DNA from: Gammaproteobacteria bacterium
GTDB taxonomy: Bacteria; Pseudomonadota; Gammaproteobacteria; Steroidobacterales; Foliamicaceae
NCBI GenBank assembly: GCA_026707445.1
Contig: JAPOWV010000071.1
Location: 97,880-161,879, forward strand
Direction: 5' to 3'
Length of the DNA: 64,000 nt
Shown here one piece after another: positions 62,979 to 64,000 of this stretch. Made by a program: the position numbers and the translations under genes. The first letter of the stretch is position 1; every line of letters starts with the position of its first letter. The notes below the pieces were generated by a model. That model was not told the DNA's origin, did no database searches, and saw only the letters and a list, made by a program, of their open reading frames with translations.

Positions 62979-64000
62979 ATGCGCCCGGCCGTCAAGTACA
63001 GCATCTGGATCGCGATTGCCGCGGTCGTGATCGTGGGCGCGTTCAGCCTGTTTTCGAGCGGCGAGGACGGCGTTGAAGTGCGGGTGGCCGAGGTGACCAC
63101 CGGGGAGATTCGCAAGACGGTGCTGAACACCCGCGCGGGCACTGTGGACGCCTGCCGGCGGGCGCAGATGTCGCCGGCTTCGGCGGGCCAGATTGCGAGC
63201 CTTCCAGTAGCGGAGGGCGACTCCGTAACCGAAGGCCAGGTGCTGCTGGAGATCTGGAACGAGGACCTGCGTTCGGAAATCGAACTCTCGCAGCGCAACC
63301 TGATTGCCGAGCGCTCGCGGGCGGCGGAGAGCTGCACGCGGGCCGACCTGGCGGCGCGCGAGGCGGTGCGGCTGGCCAAGCTGCATGACGACAACCTGGT
63401 CTCCGAGGAGGAGCTGGAAAGAGCCCAGGCCGAAGCGGAAGCGCGGGCCGCGTCCTGCAAAGCGTCCAACGACTCGTCAAGCGCCGCCGAGGCCCGAGTG
63501 GAAGTCAACCGCGCACGTCTGGAACGCACCATCCTGCGCTCCCCCTTCGACGGCGTAATCGCCGAGATCAACGGCGAACTGGGCGAGTTCGTGACGCCGT
63601 CGCCCATGGGCGTTGCGACGCTGCCCACGGTGGACGTGATCGACAACAACTGCCTGTATATCACCGCCCCGATCGACGAGGTCGATGCGCCGCTGGTCCA
63701 AGCCGGGCAGGAAGCCCGAATCCTGCTCGACGCCTTCCCGGACCAGTTCTTTCCCGGCTTCGTGCGGCGCGTTGCGCCTTACGTGCTGGACCTGGAGAAA
63801 CAGGCGCGCACCGTGGAGATCGAGGCGGAGATCAACAATCCGCAGCGCTACGGGCTGATGCCGGGCTACAGCGCCGACGTGGAAGTGATCGTGGACGTGC
63901 GCGACGAGGCCCTTCGCGTGCCGACGGAGGCGGTAATCGAAGACGAACGGATCATGGTGCTGAACACGGAAACGGGTCTTCTCGAGGAACGCACGGTCGA
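62979..64000 (+). CDS. HlyD/MacA-type periplasmic membrane-fusion protein, 3' end cut by window
   Basis: The gene starts at the ATG at 62979 and runs off the right edge; 340 residues are visible. The protein has an N-terminal membrane anchor (SIWIAIAAVVIVGAFSLF), then the first half of a biotinyl-lipoyl-like domain (PASAGQIASLPVAEGDSV), a long alpha-helical hairpin (about 90-170), the second half LRSPFDGVIAEINGELGEF, and a beta-barrel domain (ITAPIDEVDAPLVQAGQEA). Such adaptors link an inner-membrane ABC or RND pump to an outer-membrane channel. A MacB-like permease would be expected next. Confidence 0.9.
   Translation, partial: MRPAVKYSIWIAIAAVVIVGAFSLFSSGEDGVEVRVAEVTTGEIRKTVLNTRAGTVDACRRAQMSPASAGQIASLPVAEGDSVTEGQVLLEIWNEDLRSEIELSQRNLIAERSRAAESCTRADLAAREAVRLAKLHDDNLVSEEELERAQAEAEARAASCKASNDSSSAAEARVEVNRARLERTILRSPFDGVIAEINGELGEFVTPSPMGVATLPTVDVIDNNCLYITAPIDEVDAPLVQAGQEARILLDAFPDQFFPGFVRRVAPYVLDLEKQARTVEIEAEINNPQRYGLMPGYSADVEVIVDVRDEALRVPTEAVIEDERIMVLNTETGLLEERTV

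Overview
The window is a high-GC chromosomal segment of a proteobacterium, most likely a gammaproteobacterium. Supporting this are the cytochrome-oxidase assembly cluster (DUF2909 antisense to SURF1), an lptM-like lipoprotein gene, the polA / engB / dsbA neighbourhood, trkA-trkH, TRAP transporters and bioC-comF. Genes are packed tightly, and many neighbours share ATGA, GTGA or TTGA stop/start overlaps. The placement rests on gene content only; no rRNA or marker phylogeny was possible.

Layout. 1-1.5 kb: tail of a haem-copper oxidase assembly locus. 1.5-8.5 kb: uvrD, trkA, trkH, and the two membrane subunits of a TRAP transporter. 8.5-15.5 kb (minus strand): a large TonB-dependent receptor, a SoxD-type cytochrome, a SoxC-type molybdenum sulfite dehydrogenase, a TRAP binding protein and a DUF6065 protein. 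15.6-24.3 kb: lptM, polA, an SDR, engB, dsbA, a CitE-like lyase, moaE, moaD, a nitrilase-superfamily protein and an MBL hydrolase. 24.3-31.8 kb: hemH beside a red-chlorophyll-catabolite-reductase-like gene, a two-subunit GMC dehydrogenase, an exported M20 hydrolase, a MocA-like nucleotidyltransferase and an exported putative metallopeptidase.

32.1-46.2 kb is a defence island, less GC-rich by eye than its surroundings and ending beside a tRNA-Arg(CCG). It holds a type I restriction-modification operon (hsdM-hsdS-hsdR). Divergent from it is a two-gene operon: a ComEC-type MBL protein followed by one 1135-residue polypeptide that joins E2-like, E1/ThiF-like, JAB/JAMM and patatin domains. Convergent to that is a three-gene unit of a second ComEC-type MBL protein and two unrecognised proteins. 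This ubiquitin-like system has the logic of type II CBASS (conjugase, deconjugase, phospholipase effector) but no CD-NTase is visible; an MBL protein with a charged C-terminal tail takes its place. It is the most interesting object in the window.

46.4-64 kb: tRNA-Arg, a metallophosphoesterase, a radical SAM protein, a mercuric-reductase-like flavoprotein, modABC, bioC, an MFS-acyltransferase fusion, a DUF1295 membrane protein, an SDR, comF, putA, a steroid-5-alpha-reductase-like protein, a PA0069-type radical SAM protein and a membrane-fusion protein cut by the window end.

A molybdenum theme runs through the window: ModABC imports molybdate, MoaD/MoaE build molybdopterin, a MocA-like enzyme may modify it, and SoxC would use it. 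Three structured palindromic repeats (24.3, 46.5 and 62.9 kb) form a small dispersed family.
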